A stretch of 64,000 nt of DNA, taken from assembly GCA_023391695.1 (NCBI GenBank), contig JAEWAK010000060.1, forward strand, positions 62,001 through 126,000, written 5' to 3'. The DNA comes from Bacillota bacterium. GTDB taxonomy: Bacteria; Bacillota; Clostridia; Lachnospirales; Lachnospiraceae. Shown here piece after piece: positions 54,839 through 63,729 of this stretch; the first letter of the stretch is position 1, and each line of letters opens with the position of its first letter. Below the pieces are notes generated by a model, which was given only the letters and a program-made list of their open reading frames with translations, had not been told where the DNA came from and ran no database searches. Position numbers and translations under genes: made by a program.

Positions 54839-56317
54839 ATGCAGAATACTATTTTTCCGGAAGGATTTTTATGGGGAGGGGCAACCGCAGCAAATCAGTG
54901 TGAAGGTGCCTGGAATGAAGACGGGAAAGGAATGTCCGTTGCGGACTGTACCAGGTATAAGGGCGATATGGATCCCGGCGATTATAAAGCGCAGCATACC
55001 ATCACCAGTAAGGATATTGAAGAAGCAATGCTAAGTAATGACACGGGCAAATATCCAAAACGCCATGGAATTGATTTTTACCACAGATACAAAGAAGATT
55101 TGGACTTATTTCAGGAAATGGGGTTTCAGACACTTCGGGTATCCATTCAATGGACGAGGATTTTTCCTGACGGTATTGAAAAAGAACCAAATGAAAGAGG
55201 ATTACGGTATTATGAAGATTTATTTCGGGAAATGCAGAAGAGAGGCATTGAACCGTTAGTGACCCTGCATCATTATGAGATGCCGCTGTATTTGTCCAAT
55301 CATTATGACGGCTGGTATCAAAGGGAAGTAATCGATTTGTTCCTGAAATTTTGCAAAACCGTATATAAAAGATACAATGGACTGGTAAAATACTGGCTGA
55401 CCTTTAATGAGATCGACAGTGTGTTCCGGCATCCTTATACCACGGCCGGATTGGTAGAAGACCGCTATCCGGAAGAAAAATGGGAAGAAATCATTTACCA
55501 GGCTGTTCATAACCAGTTTGTAGCAAGTGCGCTGGCAACAAAATATCTCCACGAAATGATTCCGGATGCCCGGATGGGCTGTATGATTACCAGAACCCTG
55601 ACATACCCTGAAAACTGTCATCCGCAGAATGTATTGACTGCTTTGAAAGAAAACAGGAAAAATTTCTTTTATTCCGATGTACAGGTGAGGGGAGAATATC
55701 CTGTCCACATTAAAAAGGAATGGGAAAGAAAAAATATTCAGGTTATTTTTGGGAAAGAAGATGAAAAAATCTTGAAAGAATATCCGGTGGATTTCGTTTC
55801 CTTCAGTTATTATATGAGCCGTGTTACAAGCATGGATGAAGAAGACAAAGAGCAGGTAAGCGGCAACCTCACAAGCGGAGTGAAAAATCCTTATCTGGAG
55901 ACTACGGAATGGAACTGGCAGATTGATCCGACGGGTTTATGTATTTCATTGATTGAGTTATATGACAGATATGAGAAACCTCTGTTTATTGTTGAAAACG
56001 GGTTGGGAAGCAGGGATACGGTGGAACCGGACGGAAGTATACAGGATGATTACCGTATCCGGTATTATAAAGAGCATATCCGGGCGATTGCCGATGCCAT
56101 GGAAGAAGGGGTAGAGGTTATGGGATATACCCCCTGGGGATGTATTGATATGGTAAGTATGTCTACCTGTCAGATGTCAAAACGATACGGATTTATTTAT
56201 GTGGATTTGGATGACCTGGGAAACGGTACCTACGAAAGAAAGAAGAAAAAATCCTTCGATTGGTATAAACAGGTGATTGCCACAAACGGTAAAGACCTGG
56301 GATCTCATAAGAGATAA
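54839..56317 (+). CDS. GH1 6-phospho-beta-glucosidase
   Basis: Protein of 492 residues. The family start MQNTIFPEGFLWGGATAANQ is used; an ATG four codons upstream is possible. Acid/base Glu in LTFNEIDSV (about 185), nucleophile Glu in FIVENGLGS (about 386), and the phosphate site near SMSTCQMSKRYG. Splits phosphorylated disaccharides delivered by the PTS into glucose and glucose 6-phosphate. Its stop codon lies at the start of a 15-bp tandem repeat. Confidence 0.92.
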   Translation: MQNTIFPEGFLWGGATAANQCEGAWNEDGKGMSVADCTRYKGDMDPGDYKAQHTITSKDIEEAMLSNDTGKYPKRHGIDFYHRYKEDLDLFQEMGFQTLRVSIQWTRIFPDGIEKEPNERGLRYYEDLFREMQKRGIEPLVTLHHYEMPLYLSNHYDGWYQREVIDLFLKFCKTVYKRYNGLVKYWLTFNEIDSVFRHPYTTAGLVEDRYPEEKWEEIIYQAVHNQFVASALATKYLHEMIPDARMGCMITRTLTYPENCHPQNVLTALKENRKNFFYSDVQVRGEYPVHIKKEWERKNIQVIFGKEDEKILKEYPVDFVSFSYYMSRVTSMDEEDKEQVSGNLTSGVKNPYLETTEWNWQIDPTGLCISLIELYDRYEKPLFIVENGLGSRDTVEPDGSIQDDYRIRYYKEHIRAIADAMEEGVEVMGYTPWGCIDMVSMSTCQMSKRYGFIYVDLDDLGNGTYERKKKKSFDWYKQVIATNGKDLGSHKR

Positions 56318-56386
56318 ACTCATGAGAATAAACTCATAAGATATAGACTCATAAGATATAAACTAATGAGATACAAACTCAGATGG
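56302..56386 (+). repeat. 15-bp tandem repeat, about five units
   Basis: Units of the type AAACTCATAAGATAT, imperfect, starting inside the last codons of the GH1 gene and filling the gap to the convergent MerR gene. Confidence 0.8.
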
Positions 56387-56393
56387 TAAGTTT

Positions 56394-57239
56394 TTAGTCA
56401 CTCATAACTTCTTCTTTAAATCCATCAGGAGGCAATTCGGTTTCCAAAAGCAGACGGGTCACATAATCCTCAGGGTCTTTTTGCGCAATGTCTGAAACAA
56501 TGTACTCCTCGTACGAAAAAAGTCCCAGGGGTATTTTCCTGGACGACGCATAGTTTAACATTTTCTCATAAGTACAATAAAGCTTCGAATAATCGCCCTG
56601 ATGGTAAGCACAAAGATAAACACCATGTTTTCTTGCGGCAGGCTGTTTCTTAACAGGCTGCCGTATTTTCATATAAAGATAAGAGTAATTGTAATAGTCC
56701 TTATTTTTTATAGCATCGATGGTAAGAACAATACCAATGGATTCCTGTGCGCTGACAGAGTGCTCATTGGTAAAATGGATATATTCCTCCATAAATCTGG
56801 CAAAACTGTGGTCGTTGGCATTCTCCATATTATGTGAAAGCAGAATGGGTTCCTCCGGCAGATATACCAAAGTAATTTCCTCAGTGCAGTTGACCGCATC
56901 CTCAACATCCGTCTTTAAAGCAGATATCATATCCCGAATAGAGATCAGGTCATTGAGCTGCTGCTCCAAAATGCGGCCCTTTTCATCCAGCAGGTCTAAA
57001 AACAAAGCCGGGTTGCGGTTATTTAAATAGACTTTAATATCCTGTAATGACATTCCCAGCTTTTTCAGTGTCCGTATTACGGCAAAGGTATCGAACTGAT
57101 GGTAAGAGTAATAACGGTAGCCGGAAGATTTTTTAATAATGGGGCTAAAGAGGCCTATTTCATCATAATAGAACAATATATGCTTTTCTACATTGCAGAT
57201 CTTGGCAAATTCTCCGGTCGTAAAATATTTTTCCTGCAT
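56394..57239 (-). CDS. MerR-family multidrug-type regulator
   Basis: Protein of 281 residues with AGGAG upstream. N-terminal MerR HTH (FTTGEFAKICNVEKHILFYYDEIGL), coiled coil about 80-120, C-terminal GyrI-like effector-binding domain (about 130-275). Similar layout to BmrR. Divergent from the ABC exporter, whose promoter carries a MerR-type operator. Confidence 0.88.
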   Translation of the reverse strand: MQEKYFTTGEFAKICNVEKHILFYYDEIGLFSPIIKKSSGYRYYSYHQFDTFAVIRTLKKLGMSLQDIKVYLNNRNPALFLDLLDEKGRILEQQLNDLISIRDMISALKTDVEDAVNCTEEITLVYLPEEPILLSHNMENANDHSFARFMEEYIHFTNEHSVSAQESIGIVLTIDAIKNKDYYNYSYLYMKIRQPVKKQPAARKHGVYLCAYHQGDYSKLYCTYEKMLNYASSRKIPLGLFSYEEYIVSDIAQKDPEDYVTRLLLETELPPDGFKEEVMSD

Positions 57240-57253
57240 TATGCAATCTCCTC

Positions 57254-57284
57254 TTGACTATAAGGTTACTTTATAGTTTATAAT
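57254..57284 (+). promoter_or_regulatory. MerR-type promoter/operator
   Basis: TTGACT at 57254-57259 and TATAAT at 57279-57284 with a 19-bp spacer, as required for MerR activation. A dyad ACTATAA-N7-TTATAGT (57257-57277) fills the spacer. It should drive the exporter genes. Confidence 0.85.
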
Positions 57285-57324
57285 AACCAAGTTGAATTCT
57301 ATTGTCAAGGAGGGAGAATACAAT

Positions 57325-59052
57325 ATGAAACTAATAGTACACTATCTTAAAAACTACAAAAAGATGTTTTTGTTAAACATATTTTCTGTGTTCGGCTTTG
57401 CTTTGGTGGAGCTGGGTATACCCACAATTGTTGCGGATATGGTGGATAAGGGGGTCATGACAGGAAATACCCGGTACATATGGAAAATGGGGCTGATAAT
57501 TGCGCTCATATCGGTATTGGGCGTAATGGGGACTATTTTATTGGGTTACTGCTGTTCCTATTTATCCACATCCATAACAAGAGATATCCGGAATGATATT
57601 TTTGGAAAAACCCAAAGCTTTTCACACAGCGAATTTAATAATTTCGGCATATCATCTCTGATTACCCGCACCAACAGCGATGCGTTTCAGATTCAGATAT
57701 TTTTAAATATTCTTTTCAGGACCGCCCTGATGACGCCGGTTATGATGATCGCCAGTTTTGTACTGGTAATTCGCAGCTCTGTTTCGCTGTCGCTTATTAT
57801 AGCATCCACTGTTCCGTTAATCGTTCTGGGTGTTATATGGGTAGGCAAAAAGTCAAAACCCATCAGCGAATACCAGCAAACATCACTGGAAGGCATTAAC
57901 CGTATATCGAAGGAGAACCTGACCGGTATCCGGGTTATACGGGCATTTAACAACGACTGGTATGAAAAAGAACGTTTTGAGCAGGAAAACGACAGGTACA
58001 AGGACTATTCCAAGCAAATGTATAAACTTATGACTTTGACACAGCCGGTTTTCTTTTTGCTTATGAATCTGGCGGGGGCAGCAATTTTCTGGGTGGCAGG
58101 ACATTTGATTGACAGCTCTTCGCTGGAGGTTGGACAGCTGATGTCGTTTATGGATTATTTATTCCATGCGATGTTTTCGGTTATGCTGTTCTGCACCGTA
58201 TTTATGATGTACCCGAAAGCAGAGGTCAGTACCAGGCGTATCCGGAAAGTGCTTGATACGAAGCCGCTTGTTAAAAATACGGCTAATGTAATATCGTTGA
58301 CCGGAGATGCAGATACGATCGAGTTTGAACATGTCACATTCGTTTATCCTGACGGAGAGGAAGCCGTATTGAAAGATATTTCCTTTCAGGTGAGAAAAGG
58401 TGAAACCGTGGCTTTTATCGGCAGTACGGGGTCGGGAAAGAGTACATTGGTCAACCTGGTCCCACGGGCCTACAACGTGACAAATGGCGTTATTAAGATA
58501 AACGGTAAATGTATCGAAGAATACGATATTCCGTCGCTGCGGGATGCAATCGGATTTATACCGCAAAAGGCCCAGTTATTCCGCGGCACCTTTGCTGATA
58601 ACATCCGCTTTGGAAAAAAAGATGCATCCATGGATGAAATGATCCATGCCGCAAAGACGGCACAGGCATACGACTTCATTATGGAAAAAGGCGGATTTGA
58701 CCAAAGAATAACCGAAGGTGCGACCAATATTTCAGGCGGGCAGAAGCAACGGCTTTCTATCGCCCGGGCGCTGGTTCGGCATCCTAAAATTTATATCTTT
58801 GATGACTCCTTTTCCGCCCTGGACTTTAAGACAGATGCGCTGCTTCGAAGAGAACTGCGCAGAGAAACAGGTGATGCCATTGTTATGATCGTAGCTCAGC
58901 GCGTGTCAAGTATTATGAATGCAAACCATATTATTGTTTTAAATGAGGGAAAAATAGTTGGCAATGGAACGCATAAAGAGCTTTTAAGAAACTGTCCGAT
59001 CTATTATGAAATTGCAGCCTCTCAGTTAAGTGAGGAGGAATTGGCACAATGA
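57325..59052 (+). CDS. ABC exporter subunit 1 (degenerate ATP site)
   Basis: Protein of 575 residues with GGAGGGAG before the ATG at 57325. Six-helix exporter domain 1-310, then ATPase: Walker A STGSGKST, signature NISGGQKQR, Walker B ending FDDSFSALD. The catalytic Glu is replaced by Asp, and the partner has an abnormal signature, so this pair has one weak and one active ATP site, as in BmrCD or TM287/288. Probably exports drugs or other amphipathic compounds. Confidence 0.9.
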   Translation: MKLIVHYLKNYKKMFLLNIFSVFGFALVELGIPTIVADMVDKGVMTGNTRYIWKMGLIIALISVLGVMGTILLGYCCSYLSTSITRDIRNDIFGKTQSFSHSEFNNFGISSLITRTNSDAFQIQIFLNILFRTALMTPVMMIASFVLVIRSSVSLSLIIASTVPLIVLGVIWVGKKSKPISEYQQTSLEGINRISKENLTGIRVIRAFNNDWYEKERFEQENDRYKDYSKQMYKLMTLTQPVFFLLMNLAGAAIFWVAGHLIDSSSLEVGQLMSFMDYLFHAMFSVMLFCTVFMMYPKAEVSTRRIRKVLDTKPLVKNTANVISLTGDADTIEFEHVTFVYPDGEEAVLKDISFQVRKGETVAFIGSTGSGKSTLVNLVPRAYNVTNGVIKINGKCIEEYDIPSLRDAIGFIPQKAQLFRGTFADNIRFGKKDASMDEMIHAAKTAQAYDFIMEKGGFDQRITEGATNISGGQKQRLSIARALVRHPKIYIFDDSFSALDFKTDALLRRELRRETGDAIVMIVAQRVSSIMNANHIIVLNEGKIVGNGTHKELLRNCPIYYEIAASQLSEEELAQ

Positions 59053-60842
59053 AAATGCAGAAACAGAAGAAAAAATTAAATCTAAAATATCTGGTTAAAA
59101 ACCTGGCGGTATTTCTTGCGCCGTACAAATGGAGTTTTTGGGGCGCGATCCTTATGATGGTGCTTACCATAGGCGCAATTACCACAGCTCCAAGCCTGGA
59201 GGGCAAGGTCACCACACAGCTTGCAAAAGATGCGAAAGAAATTTTGCGGGGCACTCCCGGTGCCGGAGTAAATTTTGAGATTATCGGAAAAATTATTCTG
59301 GTACTGCTTGGCCTGTATATGTTTAAAACAATTGTTCAGGCAATCGGAATATTTCTGTTAACAAACTCCATACAAAATGCAATGTTTGATTTGAGAGGGG
59401 CATTACAGGAGAAAATCAGGCGTCTTCCGGTCAGATATTTTGACGGAAACAGCTACGGTGATGTATTAAGCAGAATTACCAACGATGTGGAGACGGTATC
59501 GAATGCTCTCCAGCAAACTTTTATGCAAATTGTAAGCGGAATCTTTACCCTTATACTGGCTGCCATTATGATGTTTGCAATACAGCCGGTCATGGCAGGC
59601 ATTGCGCTTCTTATCATCCCCATGAGTCTTTTAATCAGCAGTACGGTTATACGCAAGAGCCAAAAGCAGTTTTTGAAACAGCAGAACTCTCTGGGGGAGT
59701 TAAACGGCTTGATTACGGAGATGTATACCGGTTATAACGAGATCCTTCTCTACAATAAACAGGCCGATGTAATAGAGGATTTTAAAAAGACAAATGACAA
59801 ACTTTGCCGCCATGCTTTTAAGGCGCAATTTATGTCTTCGCTGATATCACCTCTCATATCTTTGGTAACCTATCTCATTATTGGAGGTGTAGCGGTGACG
59901 GGTTCGTTGTTTGCCATCAGGGGCGTGATTGCAATTGGTGAGCTGCAGGCATTCATACGGTATGTCTGGCAGGTTAACGACCCCTTATCCCAGGTATCCC
60001 AGCTTTCTACCCAGATACAGTCCGCATTTGCGGCCATGCAGCGTATTTTTGAAATACTGGATGAGCAGGAAGAAGTCCCTGAGGCTGATCCTGCTGTGGA
60101 TACAGGCAAAGCACAGGGGAATGTTACATTCGACGGGGTTGCTTTCGGCTATGGGGAGAATTTAGTGATACGGGATTTCAGTATTGAAATAAAGAAAGGC
60201 CAGATGGTGGCAATTGTAGGGCCTACCGGAGCGGGGAAAACTACCGTCATCAATTTGCTGCTCCGTTTCTATGATGTGAACGGCGGCCGTATCTTAATTG
60301 ACGGAAAGGATATCCGGGATATGAAGCGGCAGGATTTACGATCTATATTTGGCATGGTTTTACAGGATACCTGGCTGTTTTCCGGCACTATTTATGACAA
60401 TATACGCTATGGCAGACTAAACGCACGGAAAGATGAAATCATCGATGCAGCCAAAATGGCAAATGTACACCATTTTATTAAGACGCTGCCCCATGGATAT
60501 GATATGGTGATCAACGAAGAGGGCAGCAATATCTCCCAGGGCGAAAAACAACTGATTACCCTTGCCCGGGCCATTTTAAAGAATCCAAAGATTCTGATTT
60601 TAGATGAGGCTACCTCCTCGGTAGATACAAGGCTTGAGAAAATGCTTCAGGATGCGATGAAAAAAGTAATGGCCGGCCGGACCAGTTTTGTAATTGCTCA
60701 CCGTTTATCGACAATTCGAAACGCAGATATTATTCTGGTTATGAAAGAGGGGGAAATCATTGAGTATGGCACACACGATGAATTAATCAAAAAGCGTGGA
60801 TATTATGAACAGCTGTATCGTTCCCAGTTTTCAGAGGCCTAA
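59049..60842 (+). CDS. ABC exporter subunit 2 (catalytic)
   Basis: Protein of 597 residues, overlapping the first subunit by 4 bp. Six membrane helices about 18-330. Walker A GPTGAGKTT, Walker B ending LDEATSSVD with intact Glu, signature NISQGEKQL instead of LSGGQ. It therefore supplies the catalytic Glu and the degenerate signature. Forms a heterodimer with the preceding protein under MerR control. Confidence 0.9.
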   Translation: MKMQKQKKKLNLKYLVKNLAVFLAPYKWSFWGAILMMVLTIGAITTAPSLEGKVTTQLAKDAKEILRGTPGAGVNFEIIGKIILVLLGLYMFKTIVQAIGIFLLTNSIQNAMFDLRGALQEKIRRLPVRYFDGNSYGDVLSRITNDVETVSNALQQTFMQIVSGIFTLILAAIMMFAIQPVMAGIALLIIPMSLLISSTVIRKSQKQFLKQQNSLGELNGLITEMYTGYNEILLYNKQADVIEDFKKTNDKLCRHAFKAQFMSSLISPLISLVTYLIIGGVAVTGSLFAIRGVIAIGELQAFIRYVWQVNDPLSQVSQLSTQIQSAFAAMQRIFEILDEQEEVPEADPAVDTGKAQGNVTFDGVAFGYGENLVIRDFSIEIKKGQMVAIVGPTGAGKTTVINLLLRFYDVNGGRILIDGKDIRDMKRQDLRSIFGMVLQDTWLFSGTIYDNIRYGRLNARKDEIIDAAKMANVHHFIKTLPHGYDMVINEEGSNISQGEKQLITLARAILKNPKILILDEATSSVDTRLEKMLQDAMKKVMAGRTSFVIAHRLSTIRNADIILVMKEGEIIEYGTHDELIKKRGYYEQLYRSQFSEA

Positions 60843-60913
60843 TAAATAATTAACGGCGCAGATTGGTATATCAGGCGTATGAAGAAGAAAAGGCTGTTAA
60901 AATAATTAGAATG

Positions 60914-60970
60914 TTCACATTATGAGAATGTGAAATAAAAAGGCATCTGCTAAGATTAATTAGCGGATGC
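60914..60970 (+). terminator. Two hairpins after the exporter operon
   Basis: TTCACATT/AATGTGAA (60914-60934) and GCATCTGCTAA/TTAGCGGATGC (60943-60970, one T-G pair) followed by TTTCT. Confidence 0.65.
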
Positions 60971-61042
60971 TTTCTGTTCTTGGCAGTGCAGTGAATTTTC
61001 ATACGAATCAAACAAAAATGATAGACTAATCAAATAAAGGGC

Positions 61043-61071
61043 TTGACAACACGTCGTTTTTTTAATATAAT
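61043..61071 (+). promoter_or_regulatory. Strong promoter of the amino acid ABC operon
   Basis: Consensus TTGACA at 61043-61048, 17-bp spacer, TATAAT at 61066-61071. Confidence 0.88.
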
Positions 61072-61087
61072 CCAATTAGGATAAAGA

Positions 61088-61122
61088 TGTCTGAACTTAA
61101 CAGCTCAGACACCTTTTTTTTT
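61088..61122 (+). terminator. Promoter-proximal terminator (possible attenuator)
   Basis: TGTCTGA (61088-61094) pairs with TCAGACA (61105-61111), followed by CC and nine T. It lies only about 10 nt after the expected start of transcription and before the first gene. Confidence 0.75.
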
Positions 61123-61163
61123 ATCTTATACCTTTAACAGGGTATGTGGAGAGAGGTGATACA

Positions 61164-61886
61164 ATGATTAAAATGGAAAACGTAAACAAATTTTTTGGAG
61201 ATCTGCATGTACTAAAAGATATCAACTTAGAAGTTGCAGAAGGTGAAAAACTGGTCATTATCGGACCTTCCGGTTCCGGGAAATCCACAGCCGTCCGCTG
61301 CCTTAATTTTCTGGAGGCGCCGACTGGCGGCCATGTCTATATTAACGGGGAAGAGCTGACACATAAGAATAAGACAAGGCTGGTCAGGGAAACCACGTCC
61401 ATGGTTTTTCAGCAGTTTAATCTCTATCCTCATATGACTGTCTTAAAAAACCTGACTTTGGCACCTCTGAAACTATACCATAAGAGTAAAAAAGAAGCGG
61501 AAGACTTAGCGTATCATTATCTTGATATCGTTGGACTCAGGGAAAAGGCCCATGTTTATCCCACAACCCTGTCCGGCGGGCAGCAACAGCGTATTGCTAT
61601 CGCACGTGCCTTATGTGCCCAGACAAAGATTATTTTGTTCGATGAGCCGACATCGGCGCTTGATCCGGAAACGATCCAGGAAGTATTGGATGTCATTATC
61701 AAATTGGCGAAAGAAAACATTACAATGGTGGTAGTTACCCATGAAATGGGATTTGCCCGCCAGGTTGCAGACCGAATTGTATTCATGGCCGACGGACAGA
61801 TCATCGAAGAAGGTGTTCCGGAACATTTTTTCACCAATCCGGAAAATGACCGGGTGAAACAATTCCTTAGCAAGATCATCCGTTAA
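61164..61886 (+). CDS. Amino acid ABC importer ATPase (GlnQ-like)
   Basis: Protein of 240 residues. Start at ATG 61164 after AGAGGTG. Walker A GPSGSGKST, LSGGQQQRIAIARAL signature, Walker B LFDEPTSALD, H-loop VTHEMGF. Typical of polar amino acid uptake ATPases. First gene of an importer operon with a lipoprotein and two permeases. Confidence 0.92.
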   Translation: MIKMENVNKFFGDLHVLKDINLEVAEGEKLVIIGPSGSGKSTAVRCLNFLEAPTGGHVYINGEELTHKNKTRLVRETTSMVFQQFNLYPHMTVLKNLTLAPLKLYHKSKKEAEDLAYHYLDIVGLREKAHVYPTTLSGGQQQRIAIARALCAQTKIILFDEPTSALDPETIQEVLDVIIKLAKENITMVVVTHEMGFARQVADRIVFMADGQIIEEGVPEHFFTNPENDRVKQFLSKIIR

Positions 61887-61979
61887 GGAAGACCGGTATG
61901 ACAAGGCGGAGGCCTGGCTGTAACTTATAATCGGAATGGATTAACATTTTGAAAAATTGAATATAAGGAGGAGAAATTT

Positions 61980-62915
61980 ATGAAACATTTAAAGAAATAT
62001 GTAAGCCTGATACTTAGCGTACTTTTGCTGACATCCCTTCTGGCAGCGTGCCAGGGGAAAGACAGCGGGACAGACACACCTGCACCGACAGGTGATGACA
62101 GCGGTGCTAAAACGGTTGAAAGCACTGATAATACAGGCAGTGGAGAGACAACAGCTTCCGAATATCCGGCTGATGTGCAGACAATCATTGACCGGGGCGT
62201 TTTAAGGGTCGGTGTTAAGAATGCCGTAGTCGGCTTTGGCTATCAGGATCCGTTGACACAGGAATACAGCGGGCTTGAGATTACCCTGGCGCAGAAAATT
62301 GCGGAGGATCTTGGCATTGATGTAGAGTTTACCGCCGTTACTGCCGCGACGCGTACGGAGCTTCTGGATTCGGGAGATATTGACTGCGTTTTAGCAACAT
62401 TTACCATTACGGATGAAAGAAAGGAAAGCTGGGATTTCTCCACTCCTTATTTTACAGATTATGTTACCGTTCTGGTTGAAAATGCATCCGGCATTACCTC
62501 ACTGGAAGGTTTGGCGGATAAGAAAGTCGGTGTATCTTCCGGTTCTACATCAGCCAAAGCCTTAGTGAAAGCAATGATTGACGGAGAATTTATAAGCGGG
62601 GACAATTTTAATGAAGAGACCTTTGATCCGGCAACCTGGACCGAAGGAGTTTCTTTCCATCAGTATGATGATTATCCGACTATTTCCACCGCATTAAGTG
62701 CCGGTGAAATTGATGCATTTTGTGTGGATAAATCTATCCTTGCCGCTTACAACTCGGATAGCCGTTCTTATATAGCTGATAAATTTTCACCTCAGGATTA
62801 TGGGGTAGCCACGAAAAAAGGTTCAGGACTTACCTCTGTTATTGAAGGGCTGATTACAGGTTGGCTGGCAGATGGAACGGTTGACGGTTTAATCGCTGAA
62901 AACGGATTGGAATAA
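61980..62915 (+). CDS. Amino acid-binding lipoprotein of ABC importer
   Basis: Protein of 311 residues with AAGGAGG upstream. Lipobox LLAAC gives a lipid-anchored Cys at about 23, then a Thr/Ser/Asp-rich linker to about 60, and a type 2 binding fold (SBP_bac_3: VLRVGVKNAVVGFGYQD, LDSGDIDCVLATFTITDERK). Binds a polar amino acid, probably glutamate/aspartate or glutamine, by family. Confidence 0.9.
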   Translation: MKHLKKYVSLILSVLLLTSLLAACQGKDSGTDTPAPTGDDSGAKTVESTDNTGSGETTASEYPADVQTIIDRGVLRVGVKNAVVGFGYQDPLTQEYSGLEITLAQKIAEDLGIDVEFTAVTAATRTELLDSGDIDCVLATFTITDERKESWDFSTPYFTDYVTVLVENASGITSLEGLADKKVGVSSGSTSAKALVKAMIDGEFISGDNFNEETFDPATWTEGVSFHQYDDYPTISTALSAGEIDAFCVDKSILAAYNSDSRSYIADKFSPQDYGVATKKGSGLTSVIEGLITGWLADGTVDGLIAENGLE

Positions 62916-62944
62916 TCCGTTTAGCCGTTTGTTTTTACCTGCAG

Positions 62945-62974
62945 CAAAGCGGAAGGTGAATAACCGCTTTGACT
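62945..62974 (+). repeat. Dispersed hairpin element, copy D
   Basis: CAAAGCGG, 11-nt loop AAGGTGAATAA, CCGCTTTG, then GAC. Located inside an operon, between the binding protein and the first permease. Confidence 0.8.
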
Positions 62975-62997
62975 TAAAAATGACAGGAGGAAATGTA

Positions 62998-63729
62998 GTG
63001 GATGGTTTATTTTCTATAACTGCATGGGAGAAGGTATGGACATATCGTGCTACCTTTCTATTGGGTTTATATAATACAGGCAGAATGGCGCTGTTCGCTT
63101 TGTTATTATCACTGATCCTGGGGATATTTTTCGGATTGATGGCCACCAGCGGCAGGAAAGTCCTGGAAGGAATAAGCCGTGTCTATGTGGAGTTGATTCA
63201 AAATACACCACTGATTCTTCAACTGTGTTTCCTGTATTATGCTTTGGCATTTTCAGGGAAAAGTCTTGGAATTATTATTACAGGAACTCTTTCACTGGGA
63301 ATATATCATGGGGCTTATATGGCCGAAGTTGTCCGGGCCGGTATTGGCGCCATCTCCAAAGGCCAGTTTGAAGCTGCGGATTCCCAGGGGTTTAATTATA
63401 TAGAAAAAATGTATTATATCATTTTACCCCAAAGTATTAAGATCATATTGCCGCCAATGGTAAATCAGATTGTAAACCTGATTAAAAATACATCATGCCT
63501 TTATATTATAGGAGGAGCGGATCTGATATCCCTGACTTACAGCTTTGTGACAGGTGCGACCACAGGAGGGGCATATGCACCGGCTTATCTGGTAAGCGGC
63601 CTGTTGTTCTTTGTTGTTTGTTTCCCCCTCTCCACTCTGGCAAGTATATGGGAAAATTCCCTTAAAAAGCGGGATCTTAAGACTGCTGACGGGGGTAAGA
63701 CCATTTCGGAAGGGATGGTGGCAAAATAA
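62998..63729 (+). CDS. Amino acid ABC importer permease 1
   Basis: Protein of 243 residues. GTG start chosen because AGGAGG lies 7 nt upstream; an in-frame ATG six codons earlier has no good site. Four to five membrane helices and the His/Glu/Gln permease motif with EAADSQGFNYIEKMYYIILP. Next gene overlaps by 1 bp. Confidence 0.9.
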   Translation: MDGLFSITAWEKVWTYRATFLLGLYNTGRMALFALLLSLILGIFFGLMATSGRKVLEGISRVYVELIQNTPLILQLCFLYYALAFSGKSLGIIITGTLSLGIYHGAYMAEVVRAGIGAISKGQFEAADSQGFNYIEKMYYIILPQSIKIILPPMVNQIVNLIKNTSCLYIIGGADLISLTYSFVTGATTGGAYAPAYLVSGLLFFVVCFPLSTLASIWENSLKKRDLKTADGGKTISEGMVAK

